DNA of 64,000 nucleotides, from the NCBI GenBank assembly GCA_029204045.2, contig CM055065.1:7318297-7382296 (forward strand), written 5' to 3'. Positions 45,449-58,100 of this stretch are shown one piece after another. Below the pieces are notes generated by a model that worked only from the letters and a program-made list of their open reading frames with translations, was not told the origin of the DNA and did no database searches. The DNA is from Tillandsia leiboldiana (lineage: Eukaryota > Streptophyta > Magnoliopsida > Poales > Bromeliaceae). The translations under genes and the position numbers were made by a program. Positions within the stretch are counted from its first letter, which is position 1; the number at the start of each line of letters is the position of its first letter.

Positions 45449-46120
45449 GAGGCAATGAGCAAAGAAAAGATAAAAAGAAAAGCTATCGATAGCCTTGGAC
45501 TATCTCGTCTTATGGTAGCATGACTGCCGGGCTGGGGCCCGTTGGGCGAGGTTTTCCAAAGGGTGAGTAGCTTGAGATTAAAACATAAGAATGTGAAAAT
45601 AATAAAGAGGTAATAGAGTGGCCTAGATGGCCGGGTTAGTTTAACCCTGTATACAGCGGCATAGTGGCCGAGTTGATGGATAGTTGCCTGGTATGGCTAG
45701 ACAGAGTAGTGTTGGGTCGATGAGTATACACAGATAGTGTAGAGACCTATTATATGCATGTCAGCATTTTATATCGAGGCTTATAGTTTTCCTAGCATTC
45801 TATTATTATTGCTTCCATTGGACCAAGTGGTGTAGGATATTCTTTCTCGGTGGTTGAACCCACTGGGGACTTTAAGTAGTTCTCACACCCGCGGGTGACC
45901 ATTTTTTTAGGTACTGATACAGCGATCGAGACAGACGACAGGGGCAAGAGCCCAGCAGCATAGAGACCTAGAGGGTCTAGAAGATGTACCTTTTTATATT
46001 TTGAGTGAACCATGTATTGTGAGGAAAAAGATTTGTAATATTATTTAAAGTGCAAGTTAAGTGATGGAAATGTAATAAAGTTTATTATGGTTCATTCTTA
46101 TCATACTTTCATATATGCTT

Positions 46121-47165
46121 AAACTATTTGTTTATTGAATGAAAGTTTTAAATTAGTAGTGATTTTACTCTGATATTATATCTCATCATACACATTGTTT
46201 TGATTAGAGATAGTTGTGACCGTTCCTTTCGGGTAGCGTGAGGTCGTGCCCGATTGGCGGGTCTGTTGGCGTACCCGAACTGTACAAATTGACGGTCTCG
46301 GGGCGTACAAATTGACGGTCTGTTGGGGTGCCCGATTGGCGGGTCCGTACTTTTAAAAGCACACAAGCCTAGCTCATATTAGCTATTAGCTATTAGTTAT
46401 TAATTAGTCAAATTTTATCAAAGAATTATAATTAAAATTATTAAATTTAATAAAATTACTGCTGAATTCGATAAAATTCCTAATAAATTTAATTAAAATC
46501 ATCAAATTTTGAAAAATCGAAAGGGTGGAGGCGTCAATGAGAAAAGCTAAATGTTGTGGTGTCTCTGTGTATTTCTATCTATTTATTTAGAGCAGGGAAA
46601 TCAACCTCTCTCTCTACAAAAGTCTTCTCACTAAGTAATGTTGTTTGTTTACTTCAAAAAAAAAGATGTACATTCTACACTTTATTCATCTAACAGGTGG
46701 GATATATCTCACTACTCACTAACCATTTCACTCATTGGTGAAATGATATCTCACTCATTAGATCGGTAAAATATGGAATATACACTCCAAAAAAAAAAAT
46801 ATACAAGTTTCTTTTTCCTACTCAATTGGGATTAATTTATAAAGATTTCCAAACTTTATTACTTTTGTAAACAAACTCTCAAACTTTCAATTTTGACAAA
46901 TACATCATAAAAGCTTAAATAGTATAATGCATCCCTCTCCACAAACAAAGTTACTAGTTAATAGCCATTTTAGTTACCATGCTTTATACATGATTTTCTT
47001 AAAAGTCCAAACAAAAAGAATTTTGTTTTTTTTTACTCTTCCACTTATAATTAAGTATCAATAAAAAGGTTGAATCCTCAGTTTTACTGTGGCCAACGTG
47101 TTTTCTTCTCGGGTATGAGCTGCCGACGTGTCGTCTTCTCAGATATGGCTTTGGCTTCTCTTGCC
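46121..47165. other. AT-rich spacer
   Basis: A patch at 46225-46350 repeats GCCCGATTGGCGGGTC and GTACAAATTGACGGTCT twice each. The rest is AT-rich with no gene. The 5' end of the Helitron-like element should lie here or further downstream, but I could not fix it. Confidence 0.5.
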
Positions 47166-47345
47166 TGCCCGCAGGAAACCTCCCACATGTGGAGGAATGA
47201 TGCCCCCATGGCTTCTCTTCCTTGCCCGCAGGAAACTCCCACATGTGGAGCAATGATGCCCCCCTCCCTCCTCCTCTCTCTCCTCCTCAACCCCCCGGGC
47301 CACATGTGAAGCAATGATGCCCGCAGGAAACCTCCCACATGCACA
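47166..47345 (+). repeat. Three copies of a CCCGCAGGAAACCTCCCACA repeat
   Basis: Copies start at about 47166, 47223 and 47301 (the last rearranged). They share CCCGCAGGAAAC, CACATGTGGAG and CAATGATGCCC. They lie just upstream of a CT-rich leader and the GC-rich coding fragment, so they may be promoter sequence brought with it. Confidence 0.75.
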
Positions 47346-47453
47346 TGGTATGTTCAGTCCTCCATCTCTCTCTCTCACACATAAATCATACTCAAATCCC
47401 TATTTCCACCTCAAATCTCTCTCTCTCTCTCTCTTAAACAGGTGTCGATCGCT

Positions 47454-47654
47454 ATGGCCGACGAGCTCGCGGACGATCTCTGCAGCATGAGCTTCGGCTC
47501 CTCGGAGATGTCGGGGTCGTCCACGGCCTCCTCCACGACCACGCACACCACCTTACCCCCCTTCCCCTCCTCGCTCTCCTCCACCACCATGAGCCACCTC
47601 ACGGACGCCGCCCCGCACGACCCCATCCCCCGCGGCTTCTCCCCGCGCCTCTGA
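47454..47654 (+). pseudogene. GC-rich 66-codon N-terminal coding fragment
   Basis: ATG 47454 follows a (CT)n-rich leader and ACAG; the frame reads MADELADDLCSMSFGSSEMS and then a Ser/Thr-rich low-complexity stretch, ending at TGA 47652. I do not recognise it. GC content and codon use are unlike the AT-rich surroundings, as for a captured host exon. It may belong to the same original gene as the methyltransferase piece 75 bp downstream, or be a separate fragment. The minus-strand frame 47411-47845 over the same bases is a shadow. Confidence 0.4.
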
Positions 47655-47729
47655 TCTGGGGGTCTTGGCGCTGGGAGAGGCGTCGGAGCGCCGGAGCGGA
47701 GGGGGCAGCTGGTCGCCGGTCCTCTGCAC

Positions 47730-47910
47730 ATGGGCTTCTCCCATGCGCTCGGCTTCGACCTGCCGCTGGCGCCGCCGCTCGTGGCCGAGGGCGGCTTCCA
47801 CGCCCAGCCCTTCGCTGACGCCTCCTTCGACTTCGAGTTCTCCAACGTCTTCGACCACGCGCTCTACCCGGACCGCTTCGCCGCCGAGATCCAGCCCACC
47901 TTGCTCGCAG
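47730..47910 (+). pseudogene. Fragment of a SAM-dependent methyltransferase-like gene
   Basis: The frame from 47730 reads LPLAPPLVAEGGFHAQPFAD and then FDFEFSNVFDHALYPDRF followed by AAEIQPTLLA. From memory of the family, this matches the part of plant type-11 methyltransferase-like proteins between the second strand of the SAM-binding fold and the helix that normally continues RTLRPGG. The match stops abruptly at 47910/47911, where the base composition falls from GC-rich to AT-rich. The upstream side is frame-shifted. It lacks most of the fold, so it is a non-functional captured fragment. Confidence 0.6.
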
Positions 47911-50900
47911 ATAGTGTTAAATTAAATTTAGCTTTATTATGGTGTGAATATATTTATGAGACTTATTTTTTATCCTTTGTTTCCTTCATATTTTTTTTTA
48001 TTTCTTTCCATCTGCTATCTTGGATAGCTAGCTCTCATCAATTGATTACATGAAGTATATATCATTACCATAAAAGGATAATTTCACTAATTTGTCCAAA
48101 TTAATTTCTGTTCATCTATTTTGTGTAGGTTACATGATCTACTAGAGCTTATGCTACTACACCATCTTATCCCGCAGAAGGGAAAGCCTTCACTGAGAGG
48201 AGCAAAAGAACTATTGTAAGATAGGGGAAAAAAAGTTCTCATAGAGAGACAACAAGCACCTCGCACAGCCATGATAAGCTAAGTATCATGCAAACTATTG
48301 TAGCTCTTTAATCTTTTGATGAACTTACGAATTAGAGAATAGTGCTATAATGTTAATTTATTGTATGCAAACATAATTTATGTTGTACTCCATTTCTTTT
48401 TCCTTTTCTTTCTTTGCTGAGAACCTGTATTTCAAACTTCGCTAATTTATTTGCTCGCTAATTTAGTTGCTGAGAACCTGCCATTCCATCTATTTTTATT
48501 TGTTCGCGAATTTCTAACTAATCCATACAATCGTTTTTAAGTATCATTTGAATTTACTTAATCACGTGTTTCTTCTGTATCACTACTTTCGTTATGATTT
48601 GCATAATTATATATGTTGTTGTCGTTTCATCTATTTTCATTTCTTCTCGGATTTCTGACTAAATTATTTTTTTCTTAATTTTCTGACTAAATTTTTATTG
48701 CCTCTTGCATAATGCAGTACAAAAATCGAAGGAATCATCAAATACTATACAGAACTCAACAGTACCTAGAGTTGGAGAATAAAAAAAGTTCTAATAATAG
48801 TGATACAAAAGAAATGTATGATTAGAGGACTCAAATGCAACTTGGGATTCTATATCTATGATAAATCTTGAGTTCTTGAATGGGTAAGTGCCATTCTCCC
48901 GGCTCGCCCCACTTCTCTCCAGCCCCCTCCTATTAGCCTCCTCCTGTTAGCCTCCCAACTTCAGAAGACCTTCCACATAGAAAAATCTTGCAAGCACAAC
49001 ACCTCTATTTCAAGAGAAAAGGTAACCTTTTAATGAAAAGGAAAAATACGAGACATTTAAGGAGTAGATCAAAACAACACACCGGGAAAAAGACGAAAAT
49101 AGAATTTAAAATTATATAAATGTTGTTTTTTAATAGTTGCAAAAAAATTAATAGCTATTCTTATGATGTTCTACTAGGTGCTGTTTTGCCTAATTAATCC
49201 TTCTAAAGTTTTGCATTACTCAATGCAGGTGCTCATATTGGGCCAGAGCCTACAACTAACAGGTTTGTCGTTGTCATAGTAAACATGAACAAGAAGTCTT
49301 TGGCTATATCTATTCTGCATAATACATTTTTAATGTCATTCTTCTACCCGATCTAAAAGTTTGATAGCTGACTGTAAACAAACAAAACAGTAGGATATGG
49401 AAATTGGAATTCTTCTGTCAGACATGCCTTTCAGCGGTCTTCTACCCGATCTGGAAGTTGGATAGTTGACTATAAACAACCAAGAATAGACCTTACCGTA
49501 TATTGTTGTACTTTCTAACTTACTTTTTAATTTTTCTTGACTCTTTTGGGTTGTTCCTCAGGTGCAGATATTTCTACTTTTTTTGCACTGTTCTTTTTAC
49601 TTTGCTGTTTCCTTCAATCTACATAGTTCCCTGCAGTTTTTATTCCCTGTGTAGAGTTCACATCATCTTTTTAAAATAACTGCTGTGTGTGTAATTTACA
49701 TCCTCTTTTTAAGGCCCTGCTGTGACTATCTTGCTATCAGATTATTGCCATTCACTTGCGGCTCTTTTTTTTGGAGACCTACTGTGCCTGTCTTCTCTCG
49801 AATTGTTGCCTATTACATGGGATCATAATAAAGGCTGGATGGCCTACCTGCAGGCAACCCCTTTTCCCTCTATTATCTATGTTTCATTTTATATTTATAT
49901 GTCTTTACATTGATTGAGTTTACTCTACATTTATGTCTTTATAATGAGTTTACCTACATTATGCAGCTTTGCTATTCCCACATATTTCGTTGAATAGAAT
50001 GAGGTAAAATTGTACGTCTAAAAGTATATCTGTAAACAAATGGTGTAATAAGGAATACCTAAACAGGTATTTAAAGTATGATTGAATATCTAAAGTACTT
50101 TAAATGGTGTAATAAGGAATACCTAGACAAATGGTGTAATGTGGAATTCTGAATATTTAAATGGTGTAATAAGGAATACCTTACCATGACTAGGTTCATG
50201 AGTTGAGCATCTTATAAGAATATTGTATTTGTTTATATTATTTCAGTATTAATGCAATTTCAGTTCACAATACAATGATTTTCTCATGTATAGTCTGCTC
50301 TACTATTGCTTTTTATGTGCCCAATTTAGTCTGCACCTTACAAGTTATTTGGTGTTTTAATCAGATTTTGAACTTACATATGTTGCCTTTAGTATATGCT
50401 ATGATGATCTACCCCTACAATGTTGAATTCTTTGTGACCAATCTCGGATTCTAAACTATAAATCGATGACAATTAGATATTTGATGGCCTACTTTGTAGG
50501 CAACCTTCTACTTTCTCTATGTTGTAGATATTGGATGGCCTACTTTGTAGGCAACCTTCTACTTCCCTCTGTGTTGTAGCCCGTATTTTTTTGGCTTATA
50601 GTTGGATCGGGAAAAAAAAATGAAGGATTTTAGTATGGTATAAGGATATTTGCTTAATGGGGAGTCTGAGCAAAATATATATTAAAAATTACTTGCGTGT
50701 TCCTTATCTTTTATGACTTTACATTTTTAATTAAAGTTTGTTGCGTTAGTTTAAAATTTTGAAGGTTCTATTGTCCCCCTTTCCCCCTCTTTTTTTTCTC
50801 TCTTTAGTGTTAGATGGTTACAGTGAGATGGTAAAAAGGTGTTGCAGGTTCTGATTAAGTACATGCACTTCTATGTATGGTGGAAGTTCAGATCATCCTT

Positions 50901-51172
50901 TGCCATGCCACTAAGAGCTGCACAGTTGTGAAGTTATTCTTTGGTGAAGAATTCTGCCCAAATTGTCTCACTTTCGGAATCTTCTAAATAGTGGTTTCCA
51001 TATTATTGTATTATTTTTTGGGATGTTGGATTATGCAGTTTATAATGGAATTTGTCATAAAAGATTGCTAATCTTGGATTCTTTATCATTTACCCCCCAT
51101 GAAAGAGTTGATGATAGCCATTTCTATTTTGTTATGGAGAAAGTAACATGAAACTTTGTGTTGTAATTTCAG
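47911..51172. other. AT-rich body of the Helitron-like element, first part
   Basis: No supported gene. Several exon-sized islands (48130-48225, 48715-48830) have splice-like borders but no recognisable homology. Short local duplications are common: GCTGAGAACCTG at 48417/48471, CTTCTACCCGATCT at 49341/49439, AATGGTGTAATAAGGAATAC at 50038, 50104 and 50159, and a 51-bp duplication at 50475-50579. Confidence 0.5.
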
Positions 51173-51210
51173 CTCAGTAGTGCTCTTTTAACACACATAA
51201 AGGTCAGTTT

Positions 51211-51306
51211 TACAGGATTCATATTAATATACAATCTCCGGAAGGGGTTAGCTCAAGCCACGGAGTGCTTCAGCGATTTAGTGACTTTTTGAAGCTGTTT
51301 TCTACT
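51211..51306 (+). pseudogene. Captured exon of a PX-domain gene (EREX-like)
   Basis: Thirty-two codons read YRIHINIQSPEG, then VSSSHGVLQRFSDFLKLFST, ended by a donor-like CT|GTAAGT at 51306/51307. Acceptor-like AG lies at 51171-51172 or inside TTTTACAG near 51214. From memory this is the start of the phosphoinositide-binding PX domain of plant EREX-type endosomal Rab effectors (FYR..VGIQSPEG..RGVLRRFSDFLKLF). Upstream in frame there is a stop (51178), and no neighbouring EREX exons were found. I infer an isolated exon carried by the mobile element. Confidence 0.65.
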
Positions 51307-53660
51307 GTAAGTATATGTTCCTTTTGCCACATTTGACAGAAATGGGAATCATCATGCATGCTATTTTCCTTAACTTCTCAAATGCATTTAGTTTGTTTTG
51401 ATGCTTACGCACTTGCTGTCTGCTCATAAGCTTATCTAGAACTTCTGACTGTTGAAGCAAATTTTATACTGTTGGGGTATTGGTAGTGAGAGGGTATCAA
51501 TACGTGCAGGAATTAGGAGCGGTAATTAAAGCCTAAAAAAAAAGGCCTAATTTGGAAGATTCTACTGGTCAGAGACATGCAAATAAGTTGTACAAATTCT
51601 TTCTCCAATCGTTTAGGATTTACCAACTTAAATCTTGGGTTTAGGGGCTACAATGCTTTTAAATCCAGATTTGAAAGGTAAAATTTTATGAAAAGACATT
51701 AAGCTCTGTTAAGCATGCATAGGCAACAAAGGAGAAGAGAAAATATAGATTCAGCGTATCATTTCCTTTTTTGAATAGGTAATGAGTTTGAGATCACATT
51801 TGCAAGAAAGAACTCCAAAATCATGAATTCTTTTCGTAGTGCAAGTGTAAGTCATATGTTGTTTTAAGAATATTTAATTGCCATATTCTACTTTATGACT
51901 GAACCTTTAACTGAAGTTTGGCATGCATTTCCGTCATTATGTTTCACTACATTTTATCTGCGAGTGCTAATAAAATTTTGCAGTGTACTTTTAACATCTT
52001 TTCTTTGATATATTTTAAAAACTCTCGATTGTACAAAGCTTTTGGTTTCATTAAACTGAAATTGCAGATTCTACATGACGGATTATTCTAGAAGTGTGTA
52101 TATATGGATCCATTTTGTTTGTTTCTCTTTTTCTGTCTTTATTGGTTCTTCCAATGCTGAGAAGATAAACTGAATATGACTCTAGACATATTTCGGTCAT
52201 TTCATTCAGCCCAAATAATTGGACTTCTGTAATAAAAAATAGAGTATTTAAGAATGAAGAATATCAAGTTGGGTTACCATGGCCCTGTTGATCATATACA
52301 CAGTTTACATCAATTGCTTATTTGATCTTTGACAACTTTAACCTTGGGAGCCTATCAGATTAATTGAACTTAGGTGAAAAAAGTCCTCCTCTATATGAAA
52401 GTTAATGAGTTGAATGCTTTAGTGTTAATTAGAGGACTTCTCTAATTGTGGTTAATCACAGTTTTAAATGGTTATGAAAGATATAGTTTTAAGTAAGTTG
52501 GTTGTTTCTAATTTGTGACTTTGAATGCCTAAGATATGGTTTTAAGTAAGTTGGATGTTCCTAATTAATGACTTTCAATGCCTTAGCTTTTAATGTGTGT
52601 TCCTAATTTGTGAGTTTCCAACGACTCGGTTTTTAAACATAGCTTCCTCTTTGTAAAGAATGGTTGTCTCTTGCCTTTATCTACATTCTCTCTATGAAAA
52701 AAGTAGTTTCAAGTGATGCAATGCCTTTACCTACATTCTCTATATGAAAACTATAGTTCCAAATAAGTTGATTGTCTCTATATGACACGAGATTGGCTAA
52801 ACAATAAACTGTTATCTCTAAATATATTGAAGTTTTATCCTTATATTTGCGAAATTACTTTCGATGAAATGACTGAAATCAATTTGAACTTAGTTTGTAG
52901 GGTGCTTCTCTACCTGCTACTGCTAACACAATAGAATAACAAGGAGGAGAACAAGAAGATGATGATGGAATTGAAGAATCGATTAAAAAACTACTGAGTA
53001 AGGTTTACTTACACTGCAACTATTGGTGCTTCCAACTGCTGATGCTACTTCTTCTCCCAGCTATTGTTGCTTCTGATGTTGCTGAACTACTCCTGCTTGA
53101 AGAATACAAAAAAAATATTATTGTTTGTTCTGATGTTGCTGAACTATTCCTGCTTGAACAATACAAAAAAATATATATATGTTGCTCAACCTACATATGA
53201 TCCTAAAAAATTGCATTTAATCCTAAAATATATTGCCCAAAATATATTGCCCAACCTTTATTTGGTGCAGTTTTCGAATTTGAATGTTAGTGCACTTTAC
53301 AAATCATTTGTAAATGTTGCTGAGGTTTTTCAAATGTAAGGCGGATTCTATTGCTACTTTATAAGGTTACTTTCTCGAGGCATTAGTTTGTCTTAAGGAA
53401 TTTTTTTGTGTTAATAATTATTTTTGTAATATATATTACAAAAAATAACATAATGACATATTTAGAAATAGTTGATCCATTATATAAGAAGGAATATAAG
53501 TAATTCTATTTGTATGATTCAATTTAGCCTGTGTTCTACCAATACAGTGTAAATATAAAATATTACCATAAATTTTAGTTGATGTTTAGATAATATTTTG
53601 ATTATAAATTTTTGTGTTGTATTATTTTTTTACATTACTAAAAAAAATTATAAAAAAAAT
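51307..53660. other. AT-rich body of the Helitron-like element, second part
   Basis: No gene recognised. There are paired duplications such as TTTTAAGTAAGTTGG at 52490/52541 and a 57-bp repeat TCTGATGTTGCTGAACTA at 53072/53129. No Rep/helicase sequence is visible, so the element would be non-autonomous. Confidence 0.5.
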
Positions 53661-53688
53661 CCGCAGCGAAGCGCGGGCACTTCACTAG
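53661..53688 (+). mobile_element. Helitron 3' terminus: hairpin and CTAG
   Basis: CCGC-(8 nt)-GCGG hairpin (53661-53676), then an 11-nt spacer and CTAG (53685-53688) followed by T. The form CCGCAGCGAAGCGCGGG...CACTAGT closely matches 3' ends of plant Helitrons, which end in CTRR after a short GC hairpin and insert between A and T. The 5' TC end was not located. Confidence 0.75.
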
Positions 53689-54366
53689 TTAGAATGAAAG
53701 ATGAATTATCTCAGCCCTTATTGCTTTTCTAATACGTTAAAATAAAAAAAAAAAATTCTATATATTTTAAAATTTTATAAAATTATATAGAAAAAGTCAG
53801 ATATGCGACTAAAATAATCATGCAAATGTTAATTTTCGGGATCTAATTTGCAAAATCAATAGTTCAGAAGTCTGTTTGCAAAAAAACAAAATATTTTAAA
53901 ATTCTTTTATAATTTTTTTATGATAAAATATAATTTTTTATCTAAATTTTTATTTATTATTTAAGTTCGAACTTAGATATTGATAAGATTATTTTGATGC
54001 GTTTTTCGATTAGATTGATATTTTAAATTAATTAATTACATTGACTCTGTGAGCCTTAAGTCCCTTCAGCTCCAGAAGAGCATATTAGATCAATATTTGA
54101 AGTACATCTATTTATATAGAACTACGGTGATATGCAATACATATGTGTAAAGTTTTATATCCAATTTCACATATTTCAAATTTTTTTATTTCATTAAATA
54201 AAACAATGCTAAAGTGCATGACTAAAACCAATGTACGCATTTTTAACACAAAATGGTGTTGGATCTGATTGATTCAAAGAAGTGCATTAGTTAAAATCAT
54301 TTAGCGATTTGAAAAGCATCAATGCTATCAACATACGGACAATATTAAAATTATATTAATTCTCGA
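53689..54366. other. AT-rich spacer
   Basis: Nothing recognisable beyond A/T-rich sequence. Confidence 0.6.
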
Positions 54367-54624
54367 TACTACAATAAAATTAGATTATAGAGACACATAT
54401 TTATGACACTTTTGTATAAATGTCCTATTTATATTTCATTTATATTCAAAATTAGGTTATAGAGATATATTTTTGAAATAAATTATAAAAATGTGTCGCT
54501 ATACATTCTAACGACAGCACATAAAGCAACACTAATAATAAGTGTCGGTATTTTTGCCAGCGACACTTTTTTAAAATTTTAAAAATATTTAAAAATGTCG
54601 CTATAGCATAATTTTGTTGTAGTG
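54367..54624. mobile_element. CACTA-like MITE, 258 bp
   Basis: The left end TACTACAATAAAATTAGATT pairs with the reverse complement of the right end, CACTACAACAAAATTATGCT, and similarity continues through TATAGMGACA. The CACTACAA terminus is that of the CACTA superfamily; the left end has T for C. Internal arms AGTGTCG/CGACACT add a second inverted repeat (54539-54572). A clear 3-bp target duplication is not visible. Confidence 0.65.
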
Positions 54625-55124
54625 AGCTCCTCTATTCGGTTCTTTCTTATCATTTTTTTTTTCTTAACATCATTAAAGTTAAATACATTGACCATAAAAG
54701 TCTCATAATAATATAGTAATTAACAACCAACACTTCACAATGGCAATGAAACTAAAAATATAAAGTATGTTTTGTTAGTTACCTTGAGATTGATATAATT
54801 ATTTTAAAGATTATATCAATTGAAAGAAATGCAATGAAATTAGAAAATTTTTGAAATCTTACCTCACTTAGCACTTCCAAGAGCATTAACATGGCAAAAG
54901 TTGTTACTAAGCATTTTTTTTTCTTTTTTGTACTCCAACACTACAAAAGCTGAAATACATTCAACTTTATAGTTTCACTGTATAATAACAACCAACATTT
55001 TATAAAAATATGTTTAGTATTGAAATCTATTTAACACTATTAAATAAAATAAAATTAGAATAAAAATATATAAAAATATATTTATATATTTTTTGATAAA
55101 ATTATAAAAAAATATATTTTTTTG
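54625..55124. other. AT-rich spacer
   Basis: No gene or element recognised. Confidence 0.6.
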
Positions 55125-58100
55125 ATTAAACAGGGTGAAACCCTATTTGATACAGAAGATAAGAATCACATAACCTCCCCCCTCCCCCTCACCCCAAAAG
55201 ACTGGACTACCAGTTATAACAGAACTGGCCCACTAATAGCAAATACGAGAGTTAGAAGACAGCAAGAGAAAAAGAAAATCCCAAGGTAATTAGCTGCTTC
55301 ATTGTCCTCCGCCTCAGCTTCAACCCCCTCTATTTCAGCAAGTATTAGTGTATTAGGGACGGCAGCCTCTCCCGATAATCTGCCGTCGTCGTTGGGCTGC
55401 CATTGTTCCAAAGCTGGTACCCTTCATCTGGCATCCCCCTGGCTCCTCAGAAAGTTGGGGAGAGCCCGTAGATAAAACTCGATAATTCCAGTTGGTTCTG
55501 ACCCAATTCACACAAATCACCCACTTCCAAAGTAATCAAACATGATACAATATTGCAACTACAACCCTGACTAGGGAAGTGCCTGCCTGGTGAACCTCAC
55601 CTTACAATGTCCAGCTCTTACATGTACCTATCAACTCCCAATGAGGTGTGGGTGAGAGCCAAAATCTGCAGTCCTTGCAAATGGCAAAGCATGGCATGAT
55701 CAGTCCCATTGCAGGCCGATCCCCATTCCCTGGCGTTCCACCATCAAAGTCTCCCTCTGACGTATAGTGCTAAGTTCCGCACCCGGCTATTTACCCTCCC
55801 AATGCCAGTCTCCAAAGTGTCATTGTGCTTAGAATCCTCCCACCACACTCTCTCGTACTATTGGTCTGATTATCGAAGATCCTGTAGTTTCGCTCCATCC
55901 ACAGTTCCCAACATGTGGCTGCGACGCACACATCTAGAAAGTCCTGTTCGCTCCGAGCGGTTGACAATTTTATCCTCTTCCATCTTTCCGCTAAACCCCC
56001 TGTTCCATGTAGAATGGTTGTGAGCAAAAGAGTGTTACCCTGTAGAATCCTGCTCCAAACCGTGCGGGAGAAGTGGCAACGGAAAAGAATATGCTCCAGG
56101 TTCTCTTCATCGCCGTAACAGCAAACACAGCATGTCGGTCCCTGCCATCCTCGCTTGATGAGTCGATCGGCTGTCAGCAAACTGTTCCTTGCTGCCAGCC
56201 AAAGGAAAATTTTGATGCGAAGGGGTACCTTAATGCTCCAAAGATGATGTATACGGCGGTCATTGACTCCGTCGAAAGCCAGAAATCTATAAGCTTCCTT
56301 CACACTAAAACACCCTTTGTTATTCCATCTCCAATCTAAAGCGTCCACTTCGTGGTTCAAGGATGTATTCCGTATTACATCGTGAAACTGCAATAATTCG
56401 CTATGCCCCGCGGAGTCATTATCCATCAGATTGCGGAAGCCGTAATTGTCCTTGTGAGCAAATCGTTGCAGCCATCTCTTCACCGAGATGTGTCTTGGCG
56501 AGGTTAACGCGAACAGGATCGGGAATCGATCTCTCAGCGGTTTGTCACCCTTCCAATTAGCATGCCAAAATGGGGTTGTCGCCCCGTCCCGAAGCCTGAA
56601 CTTAACAGAAGTGTGGAAGGCTTCCGAGGTGCTGAGGACACCCTTCCACAAAGGCGGCCATTTCGATGTTAATGATCCTCCCGCACACGGCAATTTTCTC
56701 CGGTAGTGTTTACACCGTAGGAGTCGCACCCATGGCCGCTCTTTGTCATTGTAGAAAGTCCACAGGCCCTTCATTAGTAGTGCAGAGTTAGACGAGAATA
56801 AGTTTCGGATTCCCAGACCACCAACCGCCTTAGGGCGACATACCTGTTTCCAGTTAACCAAGCAATGGAATCCGCTGATGTGGTCCTTGCCTTTCCAAAA
56901 GAAGCCCCGTCGAATTCTGTCAATTTCTTTAATCGCCCACTTCGGGATCTTGAAAGCCGAGCAAAAGAAAGAAGGAACGCTAGAGAGCACCGAATTAACT
57001 AACACCAGACGACCCGCTCTTGATAGCAACCGTCCTTTCCAACCCGCCAGCCGATTACCGATCTTCTCAATTAGCGGTAAGAAGTTAGATTTTCTCAATT
57101 GCTTAGGAGATAATGGGAGGCCCAAATAAGTAAGCGGAAACCCTTCGATGGAGCAACCAAACATGGTAGCGAGCCTGTGAGCTTGGGAAGTCTCCAAGTG
57201 CACCGGAATAATGCGGCTCTTAGAAAAATTAATCCTTAGACCCGAGGCCGCCGAGAAGGCCTCAAGAATGATCTTTATCGCCTCTGTTGATTTCATGCTG
57301 TCGTCGAAGAAGAGGAGAAGGTCATCGGCAAACTGAAGCGTGTGTATTGTGACATCGCTGACTCCAACCTGCTGCATCAGCGAGTTGGAGACCGCCGCTT
57401 GAAGCATCCTGAACAACACATCAATACAAAGGACGAAGAGAAGAGGTGAAAGGGGGTCCCCCTGTCGAAGGCCACGTTTACATTGGAAGAAGTCGCCCGG
57501 GATACCATTGAGTAGTACCGCATTAGAGGAAAAATGCAGGATCACTTTAATCCAACTAATCCACTTGTCTCCAAAACCCCTCGTGTGTAATAAGTCTACC
57601 ATGAACTCCCAATTAATGTGGTCGAAGGTGCGCTCAAAATCAATCTTAAGTAAAGCTGCCTGGTGACCGGAGGAATAGAGATGGTGAGTCAGGATGTGTG
57701 CCGTGAAGAAATTGTCGAGGATCGAGCGGCCTTTGATGAACGTCGTTTGATAAGGATTAATGAGTTCATCCATGTAATATTGCAGTCTAGTCGCCATCAC
57801 CTTGGAGATAATTTTGGTTAGTCCATTAATCAAGCAGATTGGTCGAAAGTCCCTCACATCCGTCGCTCCCGCTTTTTTCGGTATAAGGCAAATCCATCCT
57901 TTGTTGATCTCATGCAAATCCAGTAATCCACAATACAGCTTTTGAAAGACCTCCACCAAATCTATCTTTAACACCCCCCAAAATCGCTGGTAGAAGGTTA
58001 AAGGCAGTCCATCTGGTCCCGGCGCCTTATCTGGCGCACAGGAGAAAACTGCGCTTTTAATCTCTTGTTCCGAAAACGGTTCCTGCAGACTCAGGAAGTC

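Larger units (their letters stand above)
42151..46120 (+). mobile_element. GC-rich LTR unit L5 with minisatellite and hairpin arrays
   Basis: Starts TGTAGTGTACTAGATC inside the copia protease. It has two family palindromes (42604-42621, 43178-43193), several CTGTAGC motifs (42645-43165), a GC-rich CACGTG block and a TATA box (43221-43227). A donor-like TCGAG|GTAGG follows (after 43419), then a 31-bp minisatellite and a 1.2-kb hairpin-rich stretch. Near the end are an acceptor-like T-rich tract ending TAG/ACAG (45910-45922), a TTTTATATTTTGAG segment resembling the end of L6, and AATAAA (46074-46079). The right end is uncertain. No protein is encoded; the long frames at 43339-44033 are translations of the minisatellite. 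Confidence 0.6.

Noticed and set aside
47411..47858. Minus-strand ORFs over the methyltransferase fragment
   Set aside because: They are shadows; only the plus strand gives recognisable family sequence.
47454..47910. A functional methyltransferase gene
   Set aside because: It is frame-shifted, lacks the SAM-binding glycine loop and C-terminal half, and is cut off at an abrupt composition change.
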